From the NCBI GenBank assembly GCA_023396415.1, contig JAEWWJ010000049.1, positions 1 through 14,896 of the forward strand: 14,896 nucleotides of DNA, given 5' to 3'. The stretch's first letter is position 1, and each line of letters starts with the position of its first letter. Shown here in pieces: positions 1 through 6,866 of this stretch. Origin of the DNA: Bacteroidota bacterium. Lineage in GTDB: Bacteria; Bacteroidota; Bacteroidia; Bacteroidales; F082. The notes beneath the pieces were generated by a model. That model was not told the origin of the DNA and did not search any database. It worked only from the letters and a program-made list of their open reading frames with translations. The position numbers and the translations under genes were made by a program.

Positions 1-346
1 AGGAACCAATGATAAAGGCTGTCACAGAAACGACTATACCCATAATTACACCTTGCCCTCCAATCCATGCCCTTAAAACAATGGCCATTACCGCGCTGAT
101 GATGCCGCTGAGGGGTCCAAAAAGCATAGCTGAAATGCTGATGGCGACACTCCGTCCATCAAAAAAGATATCCTCGGTTAACACTACCGGATTGGCAATC
201 CCAACGATTGCGGCAGTACCAAAAAGCAGTCCTTGCATGATTTGTTTTGCGAGGTCGCCAGGTTTTATATTTTGATTTACAAAACCCGAAAGCACGCTGA
301 TTGCCACCAAGACCGATAGATTATATATGAGATCAACAAAAAGCAT
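1..346 (-). CDS. Membrane sensor protein with LytS-type 5TM receptor domain, N-terminal part
   Basis: Partial gene: translation starts at the ATG at 346 and runs off the left edge after about 115 residues. The visible part is very hydrophobic. It contains the pattern of the 5TM-5TMR_LYT domain: a helix with GLLFGTAAIVGIANPV, then the hallmark DGRSVAISISAMLFGPLSG at about residues 55-75, then ALRAW-like IVLRAWIGGQGV. In this family the domain is an N-terminal membrane receptor. It is fused to a histidine kinase (LytS/BtsS type), a GGDEF domain or another output domain, which here lies outside the window. The start was chosen because it is the only in-frame ATG before the hydrophobic segment. 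A TAnnTTTG match ends three bases before it. The family of the sensing half is fairly certain, while ligand and output are unknown. Confidence 0.75.
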   Translation of the reverse strand, partial: MLFVDLIYNLSVLVAISVLSGFVNQNIKPGDLAKQIMQGLLFGTAAIVGIANPVVLTEDIFFDGRSVAISISAMLFGPLSGIISAVMAIVLRAWIGGQGVIMGIVVSVTAFIIGS

Positions 347-528
347 AGGCAAATATACATTAGCAATAAACACAAAGTCGAAAATACATTAACTTTTCCG
401 ATCGTGGGACTTATTTCCAAAATAAAAGCCTCAGTACCTTATGGATACATTACAGTTCACGTGGCTAATGTCCAAGAAATATGCGCTTTTTGGTGTGGCA
501 CATCATTGAAAGAAAGTGCAGCAATTTC
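347..528. other. Intergenic region downstream of the HMG-CoA lyase gene
   Basis: These 182 bases separate the end of the HMG-CoA lyase gene from the start of the 5TM sensor gene, both on the minus strand. I see no convincing small gene; the longest ATG-started minus-strand reading here that I noticed is about a dozen codons. A weak 6-bp AT hairpin (TTATTT/AAATAA) lies near 410-424. No clear intrinsic terminator is visible. Confidence 0.4.
350..357 (-). promoter_or_regulatory. Possible -7 promoter element for the 5TM sensor gene
   Basis: On the minus strand the sequence TATATTTG matches the Bacteroidetes -7 consensus TAnnTTTG and lies three bases before the ATG at 346. A TTTG that could act as the -33 element lies 15 bases further upstream, shorter than usual. 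If used, the transcript would be almost leaderless. The match is short and the spacing imperfect, so this is tentative. Confidence 0.3.
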
Positions 529-1371
529 TTAGAAGGATTGCGCAATCTCCATTGCCGGGAAAAGAGAATCGGACTTTACCTTACACGGAATATTTTTTTC
601 TTGAAGAAAGGACAGGAGGTCTTGGGTGCTGAGGTTACCTACCATTTCGTTTGCTGCCGTTGGGCAGCCTCCTAAACCGTTGAGTACGGTTTCAAAGCTG
701 GTGACACCGGCCTCCCAAGCAGCTTCGAGCTTATGATGGCTTTGCGATGGAAGGGTGTGCAGGTGTAAGCCAAAATCTACCTCAGGAAAAGTTTTGCGCA
801 AGAAGGAATATACATTAAAAATGGTGTCGGGTGTGGCTTGTCCAAGGATATCTGAAACAGGCATTCGTCTGATTCCCATCGTCATCAGCTTTCCTGCTGC
901 ATCGGTTACTTTTCCAATGCTCCAAGCATCGCCGTAGGGATTACCAAGTCCCATCGAAAGATACACCACCCAATCAATGGTGGTGCCTGTCGTCATTTCC
1001 AGCATTTGCGCCAGGCTTTGAAGTGCGGCTTTTTCGCTGGTGTTCATATTGCGTTTTAAAAACTCCTCTGAAACAGAAAAAGGATACGATAGACAATTTA
1101 TTCTTTGTGCTGATAGGGCATGTTGAACTCCTTTCGGATTGACAACAAGGGCCATGATTTCGGGAGAAGTTGGCGTAATATTCAGGCCTTGAACTACTTT
1201 TGCAGTATCGGCCATTTGTGGAATTACCTTGGGCGACACAAAACTACCGCAGTCAACGGTATCGAAACCCACATCGAGCAAGGCGTTGATATATTTTATT
1301 TTAACCTCGGCAGGGATATTATTTTTGATGCCTTGCATGGCATCGCGAGCCGTTTCGGTAATTTTTATCAT
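529..1371 (-). CDS. mvaB: Hydroxymethylglutaryl-CoA lyase
   Basis: Predicted to cleave 3-hydroxy-3-methylglutaryl-CoA to acetyl-CoA and acetoacetate, the last step of leucine catabolism, in the cytoplasm. The 280 residues form one DRE-TIM barrel, close to the usual bacterial length. Visible signatures are the substrate/metal motif RDAMQ (R9, D10), GSFVSPKVIPQMAD at 42-55, GNPYGD at 143-148, SDILGQATP at 173-181, the metal-binding HLH (H203, H205), and GLGGCP at 232-237 with the catalytic-loop cysteine C236. D40 stands where mammalian HMG-CoA lyase has its active-site Glu. RDAMQ and GNPYGD, in place of RDGLQ and GCPYEG, are as I recall them from Bacteroidetes homologues. It lies 49 bp downstream of a paralogous lyase on the same strand, so the two are probably cotranscribed. 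The general family is certain; a different acyl-CoA substrate is possible. Confidence 0.85.
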   Translation of the reverse strand: MIKITETARDAMQGIKNNIPAEVKIKYINALLDVGFDTVDCGSFVSPKVIPQMADTAKVVQGLNITPTSPEIMALVVNPKGVQHALSAQRINCLSYPFSVSEEFLKRNMNTSEKAALQSLAQMLEMTTGTTIDWVVYLSMGLGNPYGDAWSIGKVTDAAGKLMTMGIRRMPVSDILGQATPDTIFNVYSFLRKTFPEVDFGLHLHTLPSQSHHKLEAAWEAGVTSFETVLNGLGGCPTAANEMVGNLSTQDLLSFLQEKNIPCKVKSDSLFPAMEIAQSF

Positions 1372-1420
1372 GTTTTTTTTGTCAGGGGTTGTGGGTTTTA
1401 GCCTTTTGGGTAGTGTTTGT

Positions 1421-2431
1421 TTATGCGCGGCCCGAAAGGTTTTTGGGAATTCTGCCTTGATGTATGGCTTCTGAGCGCAATTTGCGACCCACGATTCTTT
1501 CCACCATCTTTCCTGTTTCTAAAATGCGGTCAATGTCGAGGTTGGTTTCAATACCCATTTCGTCCATCATCACCACCATATCTTCGGTGGTCACCAAACC
1601 CACGGCAATGGATTCTTTGTAATAGTAAGCGCCGGTTCCCGAAACGGGCACGCCATCCACAAAGTTAGCCGGTTGCCCGCCAATGCCACCCATTGTTGAT
1701 TCGTAATTGGTCATGCCGGCTTGGAGTGCCGCCAACACATTGGCCAATCCCCATCCACGTGTGGTGTGCAGATGCACGATGTGTTTATGTGGGTTTTGCA
1801 CCTTGTCCAAAAGCATTGAAAAGTACCGATAGATGCGGTCGGGTGAGGCCGATCCGTCATGGTCGGCATGTTCTACATCGCTGACACCGATTGAAAGCCA
1901 GCGTTGCGAAAAGTCAACGGCTTTAGAAAGTTCGGTAGGTCCTTCGATGGGACAGCCCCAAATGGTGCTGACCGTACCGTTTACTTTAAGGCCTGCCGCC
2001 AAGGCTTTGGGGACATATTTTTCGGCCATTTTGAAATATTCATCAATGGTGAGGCCTGAGTTTTTAAACTGGTGCGATTCGCTGGTGCTCACCATCAACA
2101 AGATGCGGTCGGGGCCGTAGCCTTCTTTGTAGGCTTCGATGGCGCGCTCAATGGCTTTTTCACGGATGGTGATGGCGGTGAGTGAAGCGTCGGGAAGCAG
2201 ATGCGCCACACGTTTGCTGTTGCGCAAAAGCTTGAAGAGCTGGTCGGCATCTTTAAATTGTGGCATTCCTGAAGGATTTCCGAAATTAGAAACTTCAATA
2301 TGTTTGAAGCCACACAAAAGCAGCTCTTCGGCCAGCCAAAGCTTAGCTTCGGTAGGGATAAATTTTTCTTCGTGCTGAAATCCGTCGCGAACGGTGATGT
2401 CGCCAATGACAACTTTTTTGGGATAATTCAT
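1421..2431 (-). CDS. HMG-CoA lyase-like DRE-TIM metallolyase lacking the catalytic-loop cysteine
   Basis: A 336-residue TIM-barrel protein of the pyruvate carboxyltransferase/HMG-CoA lyase superfamily. Visible features are VRDGFQHEEKF at 14-24 (R15, D16), IEVSNFGNP at 45-53 with E46, VSTIWGCPIEGP at 154-165, and VHLH at 219-222 giving the metal ligands H220 and H222. Two active-site segments differ from HMG-CoA lyase. SDTxGxATP is replaced by VEHADHDGSASP at 186-197, and the GLGGCP loop reads GGIGGQPAN, so the catalytic Cys is Gln253. It is about 50 residues longer than its neighbour and has an extra C-terminal region after residue 270. The fold and metal site look intact, so it is probably an enzyme with a different substrate or mechanism. 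Its position just upstream of mvaB suggests an acyl-CoA or branched-chain acid pathway, but the reaction is not known to me. Confidence 0.7.
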   Translation of the reverse strand: MNYPKKVVIGDITVRDGFQHEEKFIPTEAKLWLAEELLLCGFKHIEVSNFGNPSGMPQFKDADQLFKLLRNSKRVAHLLPDASLTAITIREKAIERAIEAYKEGYGPDRILLMVSTSESHQFKNSGLTIDEYFKMAEKYVPKALAAGLKVNGTVSTIWGCPIEGPTELSKAVDFSQRWLSIGVSDVEHADHDGSASPDRIYRYFSMLLDKVQNPHKHIVHLHTTRGWGLANVLAALQAGMTNYESTMGGIGGQPANFVDGVPVSGTGAYYYKESIAVGLVTTEDMVVMMDEMGIETNLDIDRILETGKMVERIVGRKLRSEAIHQGRIPKNLSGRA

Positions 2432-2477
2432 AGGATGGTTTATTTTCAGCGCTAAAATATGTAAAAAGTTAGATGCG

Positions 2478-2509
2478 TATGCAATTGCATAGCTTTTTTA
2501 TGAAAAGCT
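2478..2509. repeat. 14-bp palindrome next to a 7-bp hairpin, upstream of the cysteine-less lyase gene
   Basis: TATGCAATTGCATA at 2478-2491 is a perfect palindrome. It abuts an inverted repeat AGCTTTT/AAAAGCT (2491-2497 and 2503-2509, five-base loop). The pair sits in the 129-bp gap between the end of cydB and the start of the lyase gene. It could be an operator for a dimeric regulator of the lyase pair, or a weak terminator for cydAB, but neither role is shown by the sequence. Confidence 0.3.
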
Positions 2510-2560
2510 AACAAGATATCCTTTTTTAGCGTGATTTTACTTCAAATTTGGTCATTTTAA

Positions 2561-3604
2561 TCAATAACTTGTTTCGTCCATCTTTACCTTTCCCCAGAAT
2601 GTTCTATAAACAAAGACGGTGTAGGTCAGTACTAAAGGGCCGCCAATGGCGGTCATCACCAACATAATTCCCAATGATTTTTGCGATGAAGCAGCGTTGT
2701 AAACGGTAAGACTGTAGGTAGGATCAACGGTAGAAAGCACCATCACGGGATACAATTCAATGGCCACCAGCACCAACAAAAAACTCATGGTAAGAGCCGA
2801 AAAAAGAAAGGCTTGTACGTATTTGCGCTTGCTCACCAAACGGGGAATGTTGGCGATGCTTAAAAAGGCCAACACCGGTACTGCAAGCAAAGCGGTGTTG
2901 TCGTGAAGATTGTCGGTGAGATGAGGAAGCGAAACGAGGGTGTAAACAGTTACTGTTATGTAGCTTACAATAAAAAGAATGATAGATTTTTTCAATAAAT
3001 CATTTACTTTTTCAAACAAACGACCTTCGGTTTTCATGGCAAGGTACAAAGCACCGTGCATCATAAAAAGAGTGAGCGTTGTTACACCCACCAGCAAAGC
3101 GTAGGGGTTCAAAAAGTCAAGCCAATGTCCGGTGAACTCATAATTGGGGCCTAATTCAACGCCTTTCAGCACATTACCTACCACAACGCCTAACAGCAAG
3201 GCCATTAAAATGCTTGAAAAGCTATAGATCACATCCCATGTTTTGCGCCACCACAGCATCTTTTCTTTGCTTCGAAATTCAATGGAAACCGCCCGCAAAA
3301 TCAGCACGAAAAGGAAGAGCATAAAGGGAATATACATGGCCGAAAACATGGAGGCATACAAGATCGGAAATCCTGCAAAGAGCGCGCCTCCACTAATTAC
3401 CAACCATACTTCGTTGCCGTCCCATACAGGACCCACAGCGTTGAGGGCAATGCGGCGGCTTTCCTCTTTCTTAAAAAACAAATGCCAAGCTCCAGCACCC
3501 AAATCAAATCCATCCAAAATAGCGTAACCCGAAAAAAGCGCCCCTACCACCAAAAACCATAAGGTGGGGTAGTCAATTCCCATAAAATATTTTAGCTCGG
3601 TCAT
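2561..3604 (-). CDS. cydB: Cytochrome bd quinol oxidase subunit II
   Basis: Membrane subunit II of cytochrome bd, which pairs with CydA to form the quinol:O2 oxidoreductase in the cytoplasmic membrane. The 347 residues are highly hydrophobic with about eight to nine transmembrane helices. Family motifs are clear: LDGFDLGAG at 30-38 (D34 equivalent to E. coli D29) and GPVWDGNEVWLV at 58-69 (D62 equivalent to the E. coli proton-channel D58). These are followed by GGALFAGFP, a conserved FRSK after the third helix, and LNPYALLVG in the middle. The start ATG overlaps the cydA stop in ATGA, indicating translational coupling. No CydX-like small membrane peptide follows the stop: the 129 bases after it hold only an 8-codon reading. 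The identification is certain. Confidence 0.96.
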   Translation of the reverse strand: MTELKYFMGIDYPTLWFLVVGALFSGYAILDGFDLGAGAWHLFFKKEESRRIALNAVGPVWDGNEVWLVISGGALFAGFPILYASMFSAMYIPFMLFLFVLILRAVSIEFRSKEKMLWWRKTWDVIYSFSSILMALLLGVVVGNVLKGVELGPNYEFTGHWLDFLNPYALLVGVTTLTLFMMHGALYLAMKTEGRLFEKVNDLLKKSIILFIVSYITVTVYTLVSLPHLTDNLHDNTALLAVPVLAFLSIANIPRLVSKRKYVQAFLFSALTMSFLLVLVAIELYPVMVLSTVDPTYSLTVYNAASSQKSLGIMLVMTAIGGPLVLTYTVFVYRTFWGKVKMDETSY

Positions 3605-4995
3605 AGTTTTATGTTTTTCTGGTTATCAATCAAATCGGCGATAGCTTCCTGTGTGGGACGGTGATTTGTGTTGCTTTCATCGTAAGGTCCTGCTTGGATT
3701 TTTTTATTCATCATATACAAAAACAACACAAGAAGTAAGGCATACAATAGCGTGAACATGATCATGCTAAACAACACTTGATTGGCATTAACCACAACCG
3801 ATAAGGCATCGGAGGTTCGCAACAAACCATACACCACCCAAGGCTGACGGCCCATTTCAGCAGCAAACCAACCAAACTGATTGGCCAACTGCGGCAAGAT
3901 CACCGAAAAAACAAAAATGTAGAGCAACCATTTGTGCTGGAACAGCTTTCCTTTCCAATGAAGAAAAAGACCCAATAACGTTAATCCAATAAAATAGAGT
4001 CCGAAGACAACCATCAGGTGATAAAACTGAAAAACAGCATTCACCTGCGATGGCACTTCATCATCAGCAAAATCATTCAGTGCAGGAACAGGGGTATCGA
4101 AGTTGCCATGAAGTAAAAAACTTAATCCACCGGGGATGTAAGGCCCGTAAACCTTCTCGTTTTTCTGGTCAACCCAACCAAAAAGAAACATATCGGCTTT
4201 CTTGTCGCTGTTGTAATGACCTTCAAACGCGGCCAGCTTAGCGGGTTGGTGCTTGGCCACCACATTGGCTGAGCTGTGACCTGTTACCAATTGAAGCACC
4301 GAAAATACTGCTGCCACTGAAAGAGCCATGATAAACGCTTTTTTCGACATCACAACATAGCGACCCTTGATAAGGTAGTAAGCATGAACGCTCATCACCA
4401 AAAAAGCTCCGGCGATAAGCGCGCCGATCCATACGTGAAGCACGCGATCTACGCTCGAAGGGTTGAAAATCATTGCCCAAAAATCGGTGATTTCGGCGCG
4501 GGCATTAAGGCCTTCACCCACAATATGGTATCCTGTTGGCGTTTGCTGCCAGCTGTTGGCAATCACAATCCATACTGCCGAAAACATACTGCCTAACCAA
4601 ACGCCAAGCGTTGCAATGAAATGAACCACAGGCTTTACCCTGTTCCAGCCAAAGAGCAAAACGCCAAGAAAACCACTTTCAAGCGCAAAGGCAAAAATTC
4701 CTTCAGCGGCCAAGGCACTGCCAAAAACATCGCCCACAAAGCGTGAATAGGTGGCCCAGTTGGTGCCAAATTCAAATTCCATCACTATGCCGGTGGCAAC
4801 ACCCAAGCCAAAAGTGATGGCAAAAATCTTGGTCCAGAAGCGGGCCAATTGCTCGTACATTTTGTTTTTTGTGCGGAGGTAATTTCCTTCCATCAGCACC
4901 ATCATCAACCCAATACCGATACTCAACGGTGGGTAGATGTAATGGAATGAGATGGTAAAGGCAAACTGTAGCCGCGATAAAATTTCAACATCCAT
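3601..4995 (-). CDS. cydA: Cytochrome bd quinol oxidase subunit I
   Basis: Haem-bearing subunit of the high-affinity terminal oxidase, which oxidises quinol and reduces O2 to water without pumping protons. Visible ligands and motifs include H18 (E. coli H19, haem d/b595 region), E98 and E106 (E. coli E99 and E107), H187 in VLHVW and M328 in HLMVV (haem b558 ligands), and GRQPW at 382-386. The quinol-site residues K253 and E258 lie in AKLAAFEGH. At 464 residues it is shorter than E. coli CydA (522). The difference lies mainly in the Q-loop between residues 258 and 320, so this is the short-Q-loop type. Menaquinol is the expected donor, in keeping with the men genes at 12567-14896. cydA is first in the operon, with a promoter candidate about 60-90 bases upstream. 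Confidence 0.97.
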   Translation of the reverse strand: MDVEILSRLQFAFTISFHYIYPPLSIGIGLMMVLMEGNYLRTKNKMYEQLARFWTKIFAITFGLGVATGIVMEFEFGTNWATYSRFVGDVFGSALAAEGIFAFALESGFLGVLLFGWNRVKPVVHFIATLGVWLGSMFSAVWIVIANSWQQTPTGYHIVGEGLNARAEITDFWAMIFNPSSVDRVLHVWIGALIAGAFLVMSVHAYYLIKGRYVVMSKKAFIMALSVAAVFSVLQLVTGHSSANVVAKHQPAKLAAFEGHYNSDKKADMFLFGWVDQKNEKVYGPYIPGGLSFLLHGNFDTPVPALNDFADDEVPSQVNAVFQFYHLMVVFGLYFIGLTLLGLFLHWKGKLFQHKWLLYIFVFSVILPQLANQFGWFAAEMGRQPWVVYGLLRTSDALSVVVNANQVLFSMIMFTLLYALLLVLFLYMMNKKIQAGPYDESNTNHRPTQEAIADLIDNQKNIKL

Positions 4996-5053
4996 TGTAT
5001 AATAGGTTTAATGATCGTCGTTTAAGGTAAATCAGTGGACTGAATAGGGATTC

Positions 5054-5088
5054 CAAAGTTAGAAAAATTCACTGCCGAAATTCCCAAA
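5054..5088 (-). promoter_or_regulatory. Probable cydAB promoter
   Basis: On the minus strand TAACTTTG (5054-5061) matches the Bacteroidetes -7 element TAnnTTTG. A TTTG (5085-5088) lies 23 bases upstream as a -33 candidate, slightly wider than the usual spacing of about 19-21. Transcription would begin about 50 bases before the cydA ATG. This is consensus matching only. Confidence 0.45.
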
Positions 5089-5170
5089 TTGAAACTATTG
5101 TCCGAAAAATTATCAAGTTGATGTTGTAAGATATTTTAAATCAGTATTTTCATAGTGATTTTATTTGTGC

Positions 5171-5317
5171 ATGAACGGTATTACGGCTTGTCTCAGAGAA
5201 ACACTAAAGATTCTCGAAGAGTTATTGCAACGTCAGAACCTTTTGAAACCTTCATCGGTGCGTGCTATCAAATATTTAACTGATCATCGTCACAATAAGT
5301 TTATTTTTGTTGCATGA
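5171..5317 (+). CDS. Possible 48-residue protein upstream of the TatD gene
   Basis: An uninterrupted ATG-to-TGA reading of 48 codons whose stop overlaps the next gene's start as ATGA (5314-5317), a common arrangement for coupled genes. The predicted peptide begins MNGITACLRETLKILEELL and has an amphipathic, Leu/Glu-rich helix at about residues 8-25. A basic stretch with KYLTDHRHNK follows. It has no signal peptide, Cys pair or motif that I recognise. Against it, the ORF is short and the second ATG at 5317 could equally begin the TatD gene. A promoter-like TATTTTTG inside the ORF could also serve TatD alone. No function is assigned. Confidence 0.3.
   Translation: MNGITACLRETLKILEELLQRQNLLKPSSVRAIKYLTDHRHNKFIFVA
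5302..5309 (+). promoter_or_regulatory. Possible -7 promoter element for the TatD-TcdA pair
   Basis: TATTTTTG matches TAnnTTTG and ends four bases before the ATG at 5314. No TTTG lies at a good -33 distance; the closest is TTTA at 5275-5278. If functional, the mRNA would be leaderless or nearly so. Weak evidence. Confidence 0.25.
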
Positions 5318-6027
5318 TGCCCCAGCCTCCTTATATTGACGTGCATACCCACCAAATATCAACTGACAATTTGGATGCCATTTTGTTGTGCAGTTTTATG
5401 GCCGGTGAACTAAAGGTGAACCTTCAAGTTGAAAGAGCTTCGGTGGGTATTCATCCTTATCAGCTTAGGCACATGCAAAAAGAAGGGTTAATGTCGTTGC
5501 TCGAAACCGACCTGCAAGATCAACGTGTGTGGGCATTGGGCGAAGCCGGACTTGATAGAAGTATCGCTGTTGATATAGAAATACAGAAAGAAGTGTTTGA
5601 ACACCAGGCACTTCTATCCGAAAAGCTACAACTTCCATTGGTGATTCATGCTGTACGTTCTTTCGATCTGCTGTTGCAGCTTCACAAAACGATTCAACCG
5701 TCGGTACCTTGGATTATTCATGGTTTTGCGGCAGCCTTGCCAACGGCGATGCCATTGATTGAGAAAGGTTTTTACCTCTCCGTAGGTGCTGCGCTTTTTG
5801 ATGGTAAACGTCCTATAGCACAAGCATTGAATGGGTTACCACTTGATAAAATCTTTTTTGAAACCGATATGGCATCTGTTGCTATTGAGGTGTTGTACAA
5901 CAAAGCAGCCGAAATTCTGAATATAGATCGGGAAGTTTTGCGCCGACAAATCTTTGCTAATTTTGCCGCTTGTTTTAAAAAACAGCTTGAATGGAACAAG
6001 ATTGGAAGGCCCGTACACGACTTTTAG
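5314..6027 (+). CDS. TatD family metal-dependent hydrolase (probable DNase)
   Basis: An amidohydrolase-fold protein of the TatD family, whose members are Mg-dependent 3'-5' exonucleases or related hydrolases acting in the cytoplasm. All expected metal-site motifs are present: DVHTH at 9-13 (H11, H13), SVGIHPY at 43-49, ALGEAGLDR at 74-82 (E77), PLVIHAVR at 108-115 (H112), IIHGF at 134-138 (H136) and FFETDMAS at 181-188 (D185). At 237 residues it is somewhat shorter than E. coli TatD (about 260), with a compressed region after the HTH motif. The start is ambiguous between the adjacent ATGs at 5314 and 5317; the first gives an ATGA overlap with the small upstream ORF. The 3' end overlaps the tcdA-like gene by 37 bp, so the two are surely cotranscribed. 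The family is clear, but the substrate is not. Confidence 0.88.
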   Translation: MMPQPPYIDVHTHQISTDNLDAILLCSFMAGELKVNLQVERASVGIHPYQLRHMQKEGLMSLLETDLQDQRVWALGEAGLDRSIAVDIEIQKEVFEHQALLSEKLQLPLVIHAVRSFDLLLQLHKTIQPSVPWIIHGFAAALPTAMPLIEKGFYLSVGAALFDGKRPIAQALNGLPLDKIFFETDMASVAIEVLYNKAAEILNIDREVLRRQIFANFAACFKKQLEWNKIGRPVHDF

Positions 6028-6719
6028 TAGGCGAGGAGGCACTTGAAAAATTAGATAAAAGCCATGTGTTGGTGGCCGGTTTGGGCGGTGTTGGCGCTCA
6101 TGCAGCCGAGCAATTGGTACGCGCCGGCATTGGAAAACTTACTATTGTGGATGGCGATACCCTTCATCTAACCAACAGAAACCGCCAATTGCCTGCCTTA
6201 GAAAGCACAATGGGATTGAAAAAAACAGACGTCATGGCCCAACGTCTGCGCGATATCAACCCAGATGTTGAATTGGTTGTTGTTGATCAATACATTAAAG
6301 ATCAGTTGATTGTAGATTTAGTCGCTCAGCCTTTTGATTATGTGATAGATGCCATTGACAGTTTGTCGCCCAAAGTTTTTCTGTTGTATCATGCCCATCA
6401 AATGGGTCGCAAGGTGGTAAGCTCAATGGGTGCCGGTGGAAAATTTGACCCGCAACAGGTTAAAGCTGTGGATATTGCGCAAACTTCACAATGTCGTTTG
6501 GCGTATTATATCCGAAAAAAATTACATAAGTTGGGTGTGTGGGAAGGCATCACAGCAGTTTATTCCCCGGAAGTGGTTGCGCGCCGAAGCGTGAAAGCTG
6601 AAAGTGGCGAGTTGAATAAACGTAGCACCGTTGGCACCATTTCATATATGCCGGCGTTGTTTGGAATGTATTGCGCTTCGGTGGTCATTCGCTCGCTAAT
6701 TGAAAAAGAAATTCCCTGA
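5991..6719 (+). CDS. tcdA: tRNA threonylcarbamoyladenosine dehydratase (TcdA/CsdL type)
   Basis: A 242-residue E1-like (ThiF/MoeB/HesA) ATP-dependent enzyme. TcdA adenylates and dehydrates t6A at position 37 of ANN-decoding tRNAs to form cyclic t6A. Visible features are RTRLLVGEEALEKL at the N-terminus, the nucleotide loop GLGGVGAHAAE at 30-40, VDGD at 53-56, the ATP-contacting TNRNRQLPAL at 61-70, GLKKTDVMAQRLRDINP, YVIDAIDSLSPK and the GAGGKFDP region. These follow E. coli TcdA step by step. It is shorter than the E. coli protein (about 268), mainly between the SxxCRL helix and the VYSPE segment. Absence of a zinc-binding CxxC pair argues against MoeB or ThiF. It overlaps the TatD gene by 37 bp. 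Confidence 0.88.
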   Translation: MEQDWKARTRLLVGEEALEKLDKSHVLVAGLGGVGAHAAEQLVRAGIGKLTIVDGDTLHLTNRNRQLPALESTMGLKKTDVMAQRLRDINPDVELVVVDQYIKDQLIVDLVAQPFDYVIDAIDSLSPKVFLLYHAHQMGRKVVSSMGAGGKFDPQQVKAVDIAQTSQCRLAYYIRKKLHKLGVWEGITAVYSPEVVARRSVKAESGELNKRSTVGTISYMPALFGMYCASVVIRSLIEKEIP

Positions 6720-6791
6720 AACCATTTCCTTTTACTGACTAAATCAAACTTTAAACTTTTTATTGGCAGGGCATGAAGTAGTTTTTAGTTT

Positions 6792-6822
6792 CTTTGCAGG
6801 TTATTTCCAAGCCCTTTGCAGG
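6792..6822 (+). repeat. Two direct copies of CTTTGCAGG upstream of the TonB receptor gene
   Basis: CTTTGCAGG occurs at 6792-6800 and 6814-6822, a period of 22 bases (two helical turns), in the 147-bp gap before the receptor gene. It could be a regulator binding site, or the TTTG parts could be promoter elements, but neither copy is preceded by the TA of a -7 box. Tentative. Confidence 0.25.
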
Positions 6823-6866
6823 GATTGTTGAGGTTTTTTTATTAAATGATCTGCTAAACCATTGTG

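Noticed and set aside
9..275. 88-codon plus-strand open frame at the left edge
   Set aside because: It lies opposite the 5TM sensor gene, whose minus-strand translation carries a recognisable LytS-type receptor motif. The plus-strand product is low in structure and resembles nothing.
2095..2412. 105-codon minus-strand open frame overlapping the cysteine-less lyase gene
   Set aside because: It is a shifted frame of the same strand, rich in Ser, Pro and Cys, with no motif. The lyase frame is the coding one.
5112..5122. ATCAAGTTGAT inverted repeat in the cydA-TatD gap as a possible FNR site
   Set aside because: FNR/CRP sites read TTGAT, four bases, ATCAA. Here the half-sites are in the opposite order with a one-base spacer, and the site lies upstream of the proposed cydAB promoter, so I do not call it.
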